Shown piece by piece: positions 24,770 to 33,327 of a DNA stretch of 64,000 nucleotides. Each line of letters starts with the position of its first letter. The first letter of the stretch is position 1. The translations under genes were made by a program, and so were the position numbers. A model generated the notes under the pieces. It made no database searches. It saw only the letters and a program-made list of their open reading frames with translations, and was not told the origin of the DNA. This DNA is from an uncultured Myxococcales bacterium (lineage in GTDB: Bacteria > Myxococcota_A > UBA9042 > DTJE01): contig CALJUR010000008.1 in assembly GCA_937975765.1 (NCBI GenBank), positions 124,001-188,000 on the forward strand, read 5' to 3'.

Positions 24770-25843
24770 CTACTGGTACCGCGAGTGGATTTCGAGGATG
24801 TCGTCGTGGCGCACCCTGAACGCGCGGATCACCTGCGGATCGAAGCGGGAGGCCAGTTCGTCCACGATGGAGGTGAATGCGTCCCGCGGGTGCATCGCCT
24901 CCTTGTAGTGGCGCCGGGTCGTCAGCGCGTCGAACACGTCGGCCACCGCCACCAGGCGTGCCTCGATCGGGATCTGGTCGCCCCTCAGGGCATGCGGGTA
25001 GCCGCTGCCGTCGATGCGCTCGTGGTGGGACAGGGCGATGTTGGCGGCCACCGGGTCGGCGCGGGCGGCCTTCAGCAGTTCGCACCCGAACAGGGTGTGC
25101 TGCTTCATCTCCTCGAACTCCTGCCGGGTCAGCACGCCTTCCTTCTTCAGGACCTCGTGGCGGATGCCGACCTTCCCGACGTCGTGCAGCGGGGCGTACA
25201 GGCGGATCTTCTCGATGAACTCGTGGTCCATCCCCATCTCGGCGGCCAGCAGCGACGAGTACTCCGCGACGCGGGTCATGTGCTGGCCGGTCTCCTGGTC
25301 CGTCATCTCGGCCGCCTTCTCCAGCGCGGCGACGGTGGCGATGGTGATCTCCAGCAGTTCCCGCGTGCGGTCCGTCACGCGCAGTTCCAGGCGGCGCTTC
25401 TCGTTGACCAGCCGGCGCCGGGTGGCCGCGAACCGCAGCAGCACGCGAAGGCGGGCCCGCAGGGTGCCGTCGGGCGTCCGGTCGTTGACCACGTCCTCCG
25501 CGCCCATCTGGAAGGCACGCAGTTCCTGTTCCGGGGCGCCCGGGTCGGTGATGAAGAGGACCGGGAGGTCCTCGGTGGCCCGCTGGGTCCGCAGGGTGCG
25601 CAGCAGGTTGAAGCCGGCCATGCCCGGAAGGCTGCCGGACACCAGCACGATCTCGGGCGGGGACGCCTGCAGCGAGGCGATGGCATCCGCTTCCGAGGAC
25701 GCGATCTCGAGGGAATATCCGAAGGGCGCCAGCGCCGACGTCAGGCGCCGGGCGGTCGCCGGTTCCGCCATCACCAGCAGGCGGAAGGTGGACACGACCG
25801 TCCCGATCGCGGAGTTGGGAGTGGGGATTCCTGAACGGGACAT
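24770..25843 (-). CDS. HD-GYP domain protein with a degenerate receiver domain
   Basis: A 357-residue protein. The N-terminal 130 residues resemble a response-regulator receiver, but the phosphoacceptor Asp is Ser69 (IVLVSGSLPGM), and the conserved Lys is Asp121. After a linker comes an HD-GYP phosphodiesterase domain with HD at 220-221 (LHDVGKVGI) and HHERIDGSGYP at 273-283; both motifs are complete. Such domains hydrolyse cyclic di-GMP in the characterised members. The receiver is therefore probably not controlled by phosphorylation in the usual way. It follows purA in the same direction with a 46-base gap. Confidence 0.9.
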   Translation of the reverse strand: MSRSGIPTPNSAIGTVVSTFRLLVMAEPATARRLTSALAPFGYSLEIASSEADAIASLQASPPEIVLVSGSLPGMAGFNLLRTLRTQRATEDLPVLFITDPGAPEQELRAFQMGAEDVVNDRTPDGTLRARLRVLLRFAATRRRLVNEKRRLELRVTDRTRELLEITIATVAALEKAAEMTDQETGQHMTRVAEYSSLLAAEMGMDHEFIEKIRLYAPLHDVGKVGIRHEVLKKEGVLTRQEFEEMKQHTLFGCELLKAARADPVAANIALSHHERIDGSGYPHALRGDQIPIEARLVAVADVFDALTTRRHYKEAMHPRDAFTSIVDELASRFDPQVIRAFRVRHDDILEIHSRYQ

Positions 25844-25889
25844 CCGCGTTCTCGCCGAACGACCGATGAAGGATACAGGATGAGCGGTG

Positions 25890-27182
25890 TCAAGACCAGG
25901 GATCGATCCGGATGGCCGTCGATTCGCGCCCGGAGCCCGTCGAGACGAGCTGGACGGGGATGCCCAGGGCCGCCTCGATCCGGTCCACGTATCCCACGGC
26001 CTCGGGGGGCAGATCCTCCATCCGGGTCACGCCATGGAGGGGCGCGGACCAGCCCGGCCAGTCCTCCAGGACGGGGACCAGGTCCGGCCGGCCGAACAGG
26101 TCGGGGGTCGCGATGTCGATCGTGCGGCCCTGGAGGCGCCAGGCGGTGCAAACCGGGACGTGCGGGAGGCCGGACAGCACGTCCATCTTGGTCAGCGCCA
26201 GCGCCGTGACGCCGTTCACGCGGACGGCGTAGCGCAGGGCCGGCAGGTCCAGGTGTCCGCAACGGCGCGGGCGACCCGTGGTGGCACCGAACTCGCCGCC
26301 CTTCTGCCGCAGCCAGTTGCCGTACTCGCCGCCATCCTCGGTCGGGAAGGGGCCGGCGCCGACCCGCGTGGTGTAGGCCTTCATGACGCCCAGCACGCCG
26401 GGATGCGCAGGCACGCCGACCCCGGACAGGGCGAACGCCGCGGGGGCCACGGTCAACGACGAGGTGACGAACGGCCAGGTGCCGTGCAGCACGTCCAGCA
26501 GCGTCCCCTGCGCCGACTCGAACAGCACGTTGTCGCCGGCGGCCAGGTGCCTGGCGGCGATCTCGCCGGTGTCGCGCAGGAAGGGCTGCAGGCGCGCACC
26601 CAGCACCAGCACGCCGGCGGCCAGTTCGTCCCGGTCGATCGGCTCGCCGCCCAGGAACCGCAGCACGGCGTTCCGTTCCGGCAGCAGGGCGTCCAGCCGG
26701 GCCACCAGCCGGTCCGCATCGCACAGGTCGATCAGGCGCACGCCGGTGCGCCCGAAGAGGTCCTCGTAGGCGGGCCCGATCCCGCGTCCGGTGGTGCCGA
26801 TCTTCCCGGCGCCGCGGGCGGCCTCCCGCAGGGAGTCCAGGCGCTTGTGGTAGGGCAGGACGACCGTCGCCTGGCGGCTGATGGCCAGCCGGTCCGGGGT
26901 CACGGGCACGCCGGCCTGCCGAAGGTCCTCCATCTCGGCCAGCAGCGTCTCGGGATCGACGACGACCGCGGGGCCGATCGTGCAGAAGGCGTCGGGATTG
27001 AGGATCCCGGACGGGACCTGGTGCAGGACCAGTTTTCGGCCCTCGACGACCACCGTGTGGCCGGCGTTGGCGCCGCCCTGGTACCGCACCACCAGGGAGG
27101 CATCGCGGGCCAGGAGGTCCGTGACCTTTCCCTTGCCCTCGTCCCCCCACTGGATCCCGACGATGGTCAGGCTGTTCGGCAT
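25890..27182 (-). CDS. purA: Adenylosuccinate synthetase
   Basis: A 430-residue PurA. It joins IMP and aspartate using GTP in the first step of AMP synthesis. The N-terminal P-loop GIQWGDEGKGKVTD (residues 9-22), GANAGHTV with the catalytic His, GTTGRGIGPAYED, and the GTP-specificity segment TKMDVL are all present. RPRRCGHLDLPALRYA is the expected IMP-binding stretch. Length is normal. The gene lies 14 bases after serA and is in the same transcription run. The start ATG at 27182 gives the canonical N-terminus. Confidence 0.97.
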   Translation of the reverse strand: MPNSLTIVGIQWGDEGKGKVTDLLARDASLVVRYQGGANAGHTVVVEGRKLVLHQVPSGILNPDAFCTIGPAVVVDPETLLAEMEDLRQAGVPVTPDRLAISRQATVVLPYHKRLDSLREAARGAGKIGTTGRGIGPAYEDLFGRTGVRLIDLCDADRLVARLDALLPERNAVLRFLGGEPIDRDELAAGVLVLGARLQPFLRDTGEIAARHLAAGDNVLFESAQGTLLDVLHGTWPFVTSSLTVAPAAFALSGVGVPAHPGVLGVMKAYTTRVGAGPFPTEDGGEYGNWLRQKGGEFGATTGRPRRCGHLDLPALRYAVRVNGVTALALTKMDVLSGLPHVPVCTAWRLQGRTIDIATPDLFGRPDLVPVLEDWPGWSAPLHGVTRMEDLPPEAVGYVDRIEAALGIPVQLVSTGSGRESTAIRIDPWS

Positions 27183-27196
27183 GAATGGGCCGCCTT

Positions 27197-28141
27197 TCAG
27201 TTCACGGCGCCGTAGCGACGGCCCGTGGCCAGGAAATCGCACACCTGTTCGGCCACCGCGATCGCGACGCGCGTCTGGGCCTCGTGCGTCGAGGCGCCCA
27301 GGTGCGGGGTCAGGACGACGTTCGGCAGGGCCAGCAGCGGGTTGCCGGTCGGCGGTTCGGCCGTGAACACGTCGATCGCGGCGCCGCCCACGTGCCCGGA
27401 CTGCAGCGCCTCGGCCAGCGCGGCCTCGTCGATGATGCCGCCGCGGGCGCAGTTGATCAGCAGGACGCCCTTGCGGCACTTCGCCAGCGCGTCGCGGCCG
27501 ATCAGTCCCTTCGTGGAGGCGCCGCCCGGGACGTGCAGCGTGATCACGTCGGACTGGGCCAGCAGGTCGTCCAGCGTGGCCGCCTGCGCGACGCCGACCG
27601 CCTCCTTCATGAACGACGGGACCAGCGGATCGAACGCGACGACCTTCATCTTCAGGCCCAGCGCGCGGTCGGCGACGATCTGGCCGATCTTGCCGAAGCC
27701 GACGACGCCCAGCGTCTTGCCGGTGATCTCGACGCCGGTGTACTTCGATCGCTCCCACTCGCCGCGCCGCAGCGAGGCGTCGCCCTGCGGGACGTTGCGG
27801 GCCAGCGAGAACATCAGCGCGATCGTGTGTTCCGCCGCGGTGACCGTGTTGCCGCCGGGGACGTTCATGACCAGGATGCCCTTCCCGGTCGCGGCGGGTA
27901 CGTCGATGTTGTCGACGCCGGTGCCGGCGCGGCCGATGACCTTCAGCGCGTCCGAGGCCTCGATGATCGGGCGGGTGACCTTCACGGCGCTGCGGACCAG
28001 CAGGGCGTCGAAGCTCTTCACCGCCTCGCACAGTTCGGCCTCGGACAGGCCGGTGCGGGTGACGACCTCGTGGCCGGCGGCCTGCAGGATCTCCCCGGCG
28101 CGCTTCGCGAGCTTGTCGGCGATCAGGATGCGGGCGCTCAT
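27197..28141 (-). CDS. serA: D-3-phosphoglycerate dehydrogenase, short form without regulatory domains
   Basis: A 314-residue D-2-hydroxyacid dehydrogenase converting 3-phosphoglycerate to phosphohydroxypyruvate, the first step of serine synthesis. GRAGTGVDNID, the NAD-binding GFGKIGQ, the arginine of INCARGGIIDE, the Glu of VFTAEPP and the catalytic His of LTPHLGASTHEA are all visible. Most long-form SerA proteins have two extra C-terminal domains (ASB and ACT); here the chain ends after the catalytic domain, so serine feedback through ACT is absent. A longer reading frame into position 28234 would run through the tRNA gene, so the ATG at 28141 is chosen. Neighbouring serS makes a serine theme. 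Confidence 0.9.
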   Translation of the reverse strand: MSARILIADKLAKRAGEILQAAGHEVVTRTGLSEAELCEAVKSFDALLVRSAVKVTRPIIEASDALKVIGRAGTGVDNIDVPAATGKGILVMNVPGGNTVTAAEHTIALMFSLARNVPQGDASLRRGEWERSKYTGVEITGKTLGVVGFGKIGQIVADRALGLKMKVVAFDPLVPSFMKEAVGVAQAATLDDLLAQSDVITLHVPGGASTKGLIGRDALAKCRKGVLLINCARGGIIDEAALAEALQSGHVGGAAIDVFTAEPPTGNPLLALPNVVLTPHLGASTHEAQTRVAIAVAEQVCDFLATGRRYGAVN

Positions 28142-28209
28142 GTTTCCCTCCGGGTGTTCAGGGACGGCAGGAATCGAGGAACGACCGATACCAACAAGAA
28201 CGGGACCGG

Positions 28210-28283
28210 TGGGGGATGCGAGATTCGAACTCACGACTTCCAGTTCCGGAGACTGGCGCTCTATCCAACTGAGCTAATCCCCC
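28210..28283 (-). tRNA. tRNA-Arg (anticodon CCG)
   Basis: Read on the minus strand from 28283 to 28210, the acceptor stem GGGGGAT pairs with ATCCCCC over seven bases. A D-arm GCTC..GAGC, an anticodon stem CCAGT/ACTGG with loop CTCCGGA giving anticodon CCG, and a T-loop with GTTCGAATC are present. The discriminator is A and CCA is not encoded. It decodes CGG, one of the frequent arginine codons in GC-rich genomes. It sits between serS and serA on the same strand. Confidence 0.95.
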
Positions 28284-28358
28284 GGGGAACAACGCGGGGC
28301 AGAAGGTAGCACGAGGACCGCCCGGGTGCAAGGGGAAAAGGGATCGGGGGGAAAGGGA

Positions 28359-29633
28359 TCAGGCGGGGCGGATGGCGTCCAGGCCGCCCATGTACGGACG
28401 CAGGGCCTCGGGAATCGCGACCGACCCGTCGGCCTGCTGGTAGTTCTCGAGGATCGCGATGACGCATCGACCGATGGCCACGCCGGAACCGTTGATCGTG
28501 TGCACGAAGCGCGGCTTCTCGCCCGGGGCGGGGCGGTACCGGATGCCGGCGCGGCGCGCCTGGTAGTCCTCGAAGTTGCTGCACGACGAGATCTCTCGGT
28601 ACGCGCCCTGGCCGGGCAGGTGGACCTCCAGGTCGTAGCACTTGGAGGCCGAGAAACCCAGGTCGCCGCTGCACAGCGCCATCACGCGGTACGGCAGGCC
28701 CAGCGCCTTCAGCACGTCCTCGGCGTCGCGGGTCAGGGCCTCGTGCTCCTCGAAGGACGTCTCGGGGGTGGTGAACTTGACCATCTCGACCTTCTGGAAC
28801 TGGTGGACGCGGGTCATGCCCTTGACGTCCTTGCCGTGGCTGCCGGCCTCGCGCCGGAAGCAGGCCGAGTAGGCGGCATACTTCACGGGAAGCCGCGACG
28901 CGTCCAGGATCTCGTCGCGGTGCAGGTTCGTCACCGGCACCTCGGCGGTCGGGATCAGGTACAGGTCGTCCGTCGCGACGTACGCCTCCTCGAAGAACTT
29001 CGGCAACTGGCCGGTGCCGATCATGCAGTCCCGGTTGACCAGGAAGGGCGGCAGGATCTCGGTGTAGCCGTGCTGCGCGACGTGCAGGTCCAGCATGAAC
29101 GACGCCAGCGCGCGTTCCAGCCGGGCGCCCAGGCCGCGATAGACCACGAAGCGGGCGCCGGAGATCTTGCGGGCGGACTCGAAGTCCAGGATGCCCAGGG
29201 CCTCGCCGATCTCCCAGTGCTCCTTCGCGGGGAAGTCCAGCGTGCGGGGCGTGCCCCAGGTGCGGACGACCACGTTGTCGTCGGAGGACGAACCGACGGG
29301 CGTGCTGGGATGGGGCAGGTTCGGCAGGTTCAGCAGCACGTCCTGCAGGCGGGCCTCGACCTCGGTGACCTCGGCCTCCAGGGAGGTGATTCGGGTGCCG
29401 ATCGCCTTCGATTCGGCCCGCAGTTCCTCGCGGCGCTCGGGGGTGACGCCGGGCTGCCGGAAGGCGTCCGAGACGGCCTTCTGGTCGGCGCGGGCCTGGT
29501 CGCGCGACGTCACGGCCGCGCGGCGGCGGTTCGCCAGTTCCTTCAGGGGCTCGAGATCGACCCGGCCGCCTCGGGTCGACAGGCGCTGTGCGACCTCGTC
29601 CAGGTGCTCGACGACGTACTTCAGTTCCAGCAT
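28359..29633 (-). CDS. serS: Seryl-tRNA synthetase
   Basis: A 424-residue class II aminoacyl-tRNA synthetase. The N-terminal half is the long antiparallel coiled coil that grips the tRNA(Ser) variable arm (LKELANRRRAAVTSRDQAR, RREELRAESKAIGTRITSLEAEVTEVEARL). Motif 2 contains FRREAGSHGKDVKGMTRVHQF, and motif 3 ends with GSGVAIGRCVIAILENYQ. Other expected residues such as PTAEVPVTNLHRDE are present. Length is typical. The gene follows the RNase E/G gene by 34 bases and precedes the tRNA-Arg gene. Confidence 0.97.
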   Translation of the reverse strand: MLELKYVVEHLDEVAQRLSTRGGRVDLEPLKELANRRRAAVTSRDQARADQKAVSDAFRQPGVTPERREELRAESKAIGTRITSLEAEVTEVEARLQDVLLNLPNLPHPSTPVGSSSDDNVVVRTWGTPRTLDFPAKEHWEIGEALGILDFESARKISGARFVVYRGLGARLERALASFMLDLHVAQHGYTEILPPFLVNRDCMIGTGQLPKFFEEAYVATDDLYLIPTAEVPVTNLHRDEILDASRLPVKYAAYSACFRREAGSHGKDVKGMTRVHQFQKVEMVKFTTPETSFEEHEALTRDAEDVLKALGLPYRVMALCSGDLGFSASKCYDLEVHLPGQGAYREISSCSNFEDYQARRAGIRYRPAPGEKPRFVHTINGSGVAIGRCVIAILENYQQADGSVAIPEALRPYMGGLDAIRPA

Positions 29634-29667
29634 GGGTGCCTCCGTCCACCGCTATCGCGCGGCTCGA

Positions 29668-32331
29668 TCACTCCTTCGGTTCGTTCGGAAGGTCCCCGGG
29701 CATCGCGTCGGCGGCCCCTTCGGCCTTCTTCCGGCCGCGTCCCCCGCGGTGGCTGGGGCGCTTCTTCGGGGCCGGTTCGCCGTCAGCCGCAGGGGCGGCC
29801 TCGGGGGCGGGGGACTCCGGCGGGGCCTTCGGCGCCGCCTTGCGGGTCCGGGATGACGTGCCGGTTCCGCGGGGGGTCGTCTTCCGGGAGCGCGGGGGCG
29901 CCGACGCGGCGGTCTCGACGGCCGCCGGTGAGGTCTCGACGGCCGCCGGTGCGGCCGGCGCCGGGACGGGGCGTTCCGTCACGGGCGCGTCCTCGCTGGA
30001 GGGAACCGCTGCCGGCGGGGGCAGGGTGAACGACTCCGGCACGACGACTCCGGTCACGGCCGCCTCGGTGCCCGGGCCCTTGCTGCGGCGACGACGGCGG
30101 CGGCGCTTGCGCGTGCTGCCGGTCACGGACTCCCCGCCTTCCGCGGCGGGTTCCTCGGCCAGGTTCTCGGGACCCTCGGGCTGGTCCTCGGGCGTGCCTT
30201 GCAGCGGGGGCATCGCCACCCCTTCCGTCGCGATGGCGTTTCCTTCCATGCCCTCGCCCGCCCCGCCCTTGCTGCGACGGCGGCGGCGACGGCGGCGCTT
30301 CCGGCTGCTCCCGTCGGCGGACGCGGGCAGCGGCTCGGCCTCGTCCTCGCGAGAGAGCGAGGCAACGGGCTCGGCGGTCGCGGGAAGAGGTTCGGCGGCG
30401 GCGCGGACGGGCGGCTGGCGGCGCGGCTCGGGTACCGCGGGTACCGCGGGAGCCGCAGGAGCCGCGGGAGCCTTCGGCGCGGCCTGTGCGGGCTTCGCGA
30501 TCGGTGCCGGCCCGGACGCGCGGGGGGCCTGCGACGCCGGGGCCCTGGGTGCAGGGGTCGCCGCGGCCCTCGCGGGTTCGTGGTGCGGCGCGTGCACGGG
30601 CCTCGTCGCTGGCGTCGTCGGGGGCGGCGGCGGCACCTCGGCCAGTTCCTCCAGGCCCAGGAACTTGCTGATCAGTCCGCGGAACAGCGAACGGCCCTTG
30701 CCGGGCGACGAGGGCGCCATCGGCTCGCCGTGCGGGTGGACGTGCACGTGCCCGCCCGCCGGGGCCCGGGGTTCCTCCTCCGGGGGGCGTCCTTCCTCGG
30801 CGGCCTCGCCGCCTTCCTCCTCCCCGGTCTCCTCGTATCCCAGGATCGACTTCCGGCTGCTGGGGACCTCGCCCAGCACCGTCAGGCGCAGGTCGTCGGG
30901 CAGCGCGTCCGGGTCGCCGATGATGTCCACCAGTACGTCGAACTTGCGCTCCAGCGCCGTCAGCGCCTCGCGCTTCCGGTTGTTCAGGAAGTTGCCCACC
31001 TCGACCGGCACCGTCACCTCGACGAAGGCCGCCCGCGCGCCCTGGGTGGCCAGCCGTTCGCGGATCTTCCGCAGCGCGCTCATCGCCAGCAGGTTCGGCG
31101 ACCGGACGCGGCCCGACCCGCCGCAGGTGGGGCAGGACAGTGTCAGCCCCGAGTCCACCGCCTGCCGGATGCGCTGCCGCGAGAACGTCAGCAGCCCGAA
31201 CTCCTGGATGGGCGTGAAGGTCAGTCGCGCCTTGTCCCGGCGGAACGAGGCCTTCAACTCCTCCTCGACCGCGCGGCGATGGGCCTCGGACTCCATGTCG
31301 ATGAAGTCCACCACCAGGATCCCGCCCAGGTCCCGCAGCACGACCTGCCGGGCGACCTCCCGGGCCGCCTCCAGGTTCGTGCGGAAGGCCGTGTCCTCGA
31401 TGTCCTTCTGCCGCGTGCGCCCCGAGTTCACGTCGATCGCGACCAGCGCCTCGGTCTGCGCGATCACGATGCTGCCGCCCGACGGCAGGGCCACCTTGTT
31501 CGCCAGCAACGCCTCGATCTGGCGTTCCACGCCGTGGCGCAGGAACAGCGGCACGTCCCCCGAGTAGCGCTTGAGGATCGACAGGCGCTGGGGCATGCGC
31601 GCCTCCAGGAACTGCACCAGTTCCCGGTAGGACGTCTCGTCCTCGACCAGCACCTCCGACACGTCGGCCGTCATGTAGTCGCGCACGAACCGCAGTGCCA
31701 GGCCGGCCTCGACGTGGACCTCCCCGGCCCCGTGCCGTTCGTGGAAGTTCTTCAGGATGGATTCCCAGGCGGCGACCTGCTGGTCCAGGTCGGCCTGCAG
31801 GTCCTCCAGGTGCTCGTCCTCGCCCACGGTGCGGACGATGCAGCCGAAACCCTCCGGGATTTCCAGTTGCTGGGCCATCGACCGAAGGCGCGCCCGCTCC
31901 TCGCCGCCCAGCTTGCGCGAGATGCCGGTGCGGTCCGAGAAGGGCATCAGCACCACGAACCGGCCGGGAAGCGACACGTGCATCGTCAGCGACGCGCCCT
32001 TCTTGCCGACCTCCTCCTTGGTCACCTGCACCAGGACCCAGTCGCCGGTCTTCAGCCCGCTGCGGCTGCCGGCGCGGCCGTGCCCGGTCAACTGGTTCAG
32101 CGATTTCGACGCGACCTCGTCGAACGGCAGGAAGCCGTCCTTGGCAGCGCCGTAGTCGACGAAAGCGGCATCGATGCCGGGCTCGACCGCGGTCACCTTG
32201 CCGCGGTAGACGTTGCCCTTGCGCTTGCTGGAGGAAGAACTCTCGATCTCGACGTTGGCCAGGCGGTCGCCGTCCAGCAGGGCGGCGCGGGCCTCGTAGG
32301 GATCCACGGATACCAGGATGCGTTTCGACAC
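29668..32331 (-). CDS. Ribonuclease E/G family endoribonuclease with Arg-rich tail
   Basis: An 887-residue single-strand endoribonuclease. The S1 domain (RGKVTAVEPGIDAAFVDYG) is near residue 45. The catalytic DNase I-like region contains VAIDVNSGR and VVDFIDM, whose Asp residues bind magnesium. The zinc-link CPTCGGSGRV is complete. From about residue 500 the chain is low-complexity, with runs such as SRKRRRRRRRRSKGG and KRRRRRRRSKGP, and a final HRGGRGRKK. Such tails recruit RNA and partner enzymes in RNase E. Size is between RNase G and RNase E, so I do not choose a gene name. The gene is 88 bases after the FHA gene. Confidence 0.93.
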   Translation of the reverse strand: MSKRILVSVDPYEARAALLDGDRLANVEIESSSSSKRKGNVYRGKVTAVEPGIDAAFVDYGAAKDGFLPFDEVASKSLNQLTGHGRAGSRSGLKTGDWVLVQVTKEEVGKKGASLTMHVSLPGRFVVLMPFSDRTGISRKLGGEERARLRSMAQQLEIPEGFGCIVRTVGEDEHLEDLQADLDQQVAAWESILKNFHERHGAGEVHVEAGLALRFVRDYMTADVSEVLVEDETSYRELVQFLEARMPQRLSILKRYSGDVPLFLRHGVERQIEALLANKVALPSGGSIVIAQTEALVAIDVNSGRTRQKDIEDTAFRTNLEAAREVARQVVLRDLGGILVVDFIDMESEAHRRAVEEELKASFRRDKARLTFTPIQEFGLLTFSRQRIRQAVDSGLTLSCPTCGGSGRVRSPNLLAMSALRKIRERLATQGARAAFVEVTVPVEVGNFLNNRKREALTALERKFDVLVDIIGDPDALPDDLRLTVLGEVPSSRKSILGYEETGEEEGGEAAEEGRPPEEEPRAPAGGHVHVHPHGEPMAPSSPGKGRSLFRGLISKFLGLEELAEVPPPPPTTPATRPVHAPHHEPARAAATPAPRAPASQAPRASGPAPIAKPAQAAPKAPAAPAAPAVPAVPEPRRQPPVRAAAEPLPATAEPVASLSREDEAEPLPASADGSSRKRRRRRRRRSKGGAGEGMEGNAIATEGVAMPPLQGTPEDQPEGPENLAEEPAAEGGESVTGSTRKRRRRRRRSKGPGTEAAVTGVVVPESFTLPPPAAVPSSEDAPVTERPVPAPAAPAAVETSPAAVETAASAPPRSRKTTPRGTGTSSRTRKAAPKAPPESPAPEAAPAADGEPAPKKRPSHRGGRGRKKAEGAADAMPGDLPNEPKE

Positions 32332-32419
32332 GAATTCCCTCGGTGTTTCAGGTTGTGATCGGACTGGTTCATGACGGTCATGGGGGGCCTGCGGCAGGCG
32401 GTCCCGGCGGGCGGCCGCA

Positions 32420-33271
32420 TCACGGGGTGATCGCCTCCACGCGCAGCAATTGCCTCCCGATCATGAAGATGTCGCCCGCCTGCAGGCGGAGCGTGCCTCC
32501 GCGGCGGATGTAGGTGCCGTTCCGGCTCTTCAGGTCCGCCAGGACCAGCCCGCTGGCACCGGGTTGCAACGCGGCGTGCTTGCGCGACAGGAACCTGTCG
32601 GCGCCCAGCCGGATGTCGCCCTCCTCGCGCCCGATTACGTACGGCAGCGAGCAGATCGGGTAGACCTCGCCGTCGCGTCCGTCGGCCAGGATGCGGGTCA
32701 GGGTCGCCTGGACGGGCTTCTCGGCCGGGGCGGCGTAGAGCTTGAACTCGTTCGCCGGGAACGTGCCCGGCACCAGCGACACCCGGAAAACCGAATCGCC
32801 GCAGACGAAGCAGTCGGACTCCGACAGGGCGATGGGTTCCGAGATGCGCACGTAGACGCCGTTCAGGCTGCCCAGGTCCTCGACCTCCAGACGGTCGCCC
32901 GCGGGACGGACCATGGCATGCCGCGGCGAGACCGTATCGTCGTCCTGGAACTCCAGGCCGCCCGGGTCGTGGCCCAGCACCAGGCCGCCTTCCGGGACGT
33001 CGAACGGCGTCGCGCTGCCGCCGCCCCGGGCCAGCCGGACGATGCGGAACCGCAAGCCCGACGGGCGAAGGGACTGCGCCGACGCCGGGGCCGGCCGCGG
33101 ACGGGCGGAGGACGGCGGGGCCGCCTCCAGGGTCGTGGGGGCAGGTCCGGGCGCCGGGGCCGGGGCCGGGGCGGGGGCCTCGGCGACGGTTTCCAGGGTC
33201 GATCCGCACTCCGGGCAGAAGAGGTACTGCGGATCGAGCTCGATCTTGCAACTGGGACAGGCCTTCCTCAC
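32420..33271 (-). CDS. Zinc-ribbon protein with two FHA domains
   Basis: A 283-residue protein. A four-Cys zinc ribbon (CPSCKIELDPQYLFCPECG) opens the chain, followed by a Pro/Ala-rich linker and two FHA domains. The first has VLGHDPGG in place of the usual GR and SPRHAMV plus GSLNGVYV; the second is canonical with VIGREEGD, LSRKHAAL and SRNGTYI. FHA domains bind phosphothreonine peptides, so it may be an adaptor for Ser/Thr kinases. The layout repeats that of the protein at 52643-53416. GTG at 33271 places the ribbon at the N-terminus; a longer reading has no support. Confidence 0.85.
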   Translation of the reverse strand: MRKACPSCKIELDPQYLFCPECGSTLETVAEAPAPAPAPAPGPAPTTLEAAPPSSARPRPAPASAQSLRPSGLRFRIVRLARGGGSATPFDVPEGGLVLGHDPGGLEFQDDDTVSPRHAMVRPAGDRLEVEDLGSLNGVYVRISEPIALSESDCFVCGDSVFRVSLVPGTFPANEFKLYAAPAEKPVQATLTRILADGRDGEVYPICSLPYVIGREEGDIRLGADRFLSRKHAALQPGASGLVLADLKSRNGTYIRRGGTLRLQAGDIFMIGRQLLRVEAITP

Positions 33272-33327
33272 GGTCGCACCTGCTCGCGCTAACGGCGATG
33301 CGATTCTCGGGCAGGAATCCCCGGATG

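Noticed and set aside
28141..28234. Extension of serA upstream to position 28234
   Set aside because: The extra part would encode residues inside the tRNA-Arg gene.
28284..28358. A T-box or other riboswitch upstream of serA/serS
   Set aside because: The gaps are too short and no conserved T-box sequence is visible.
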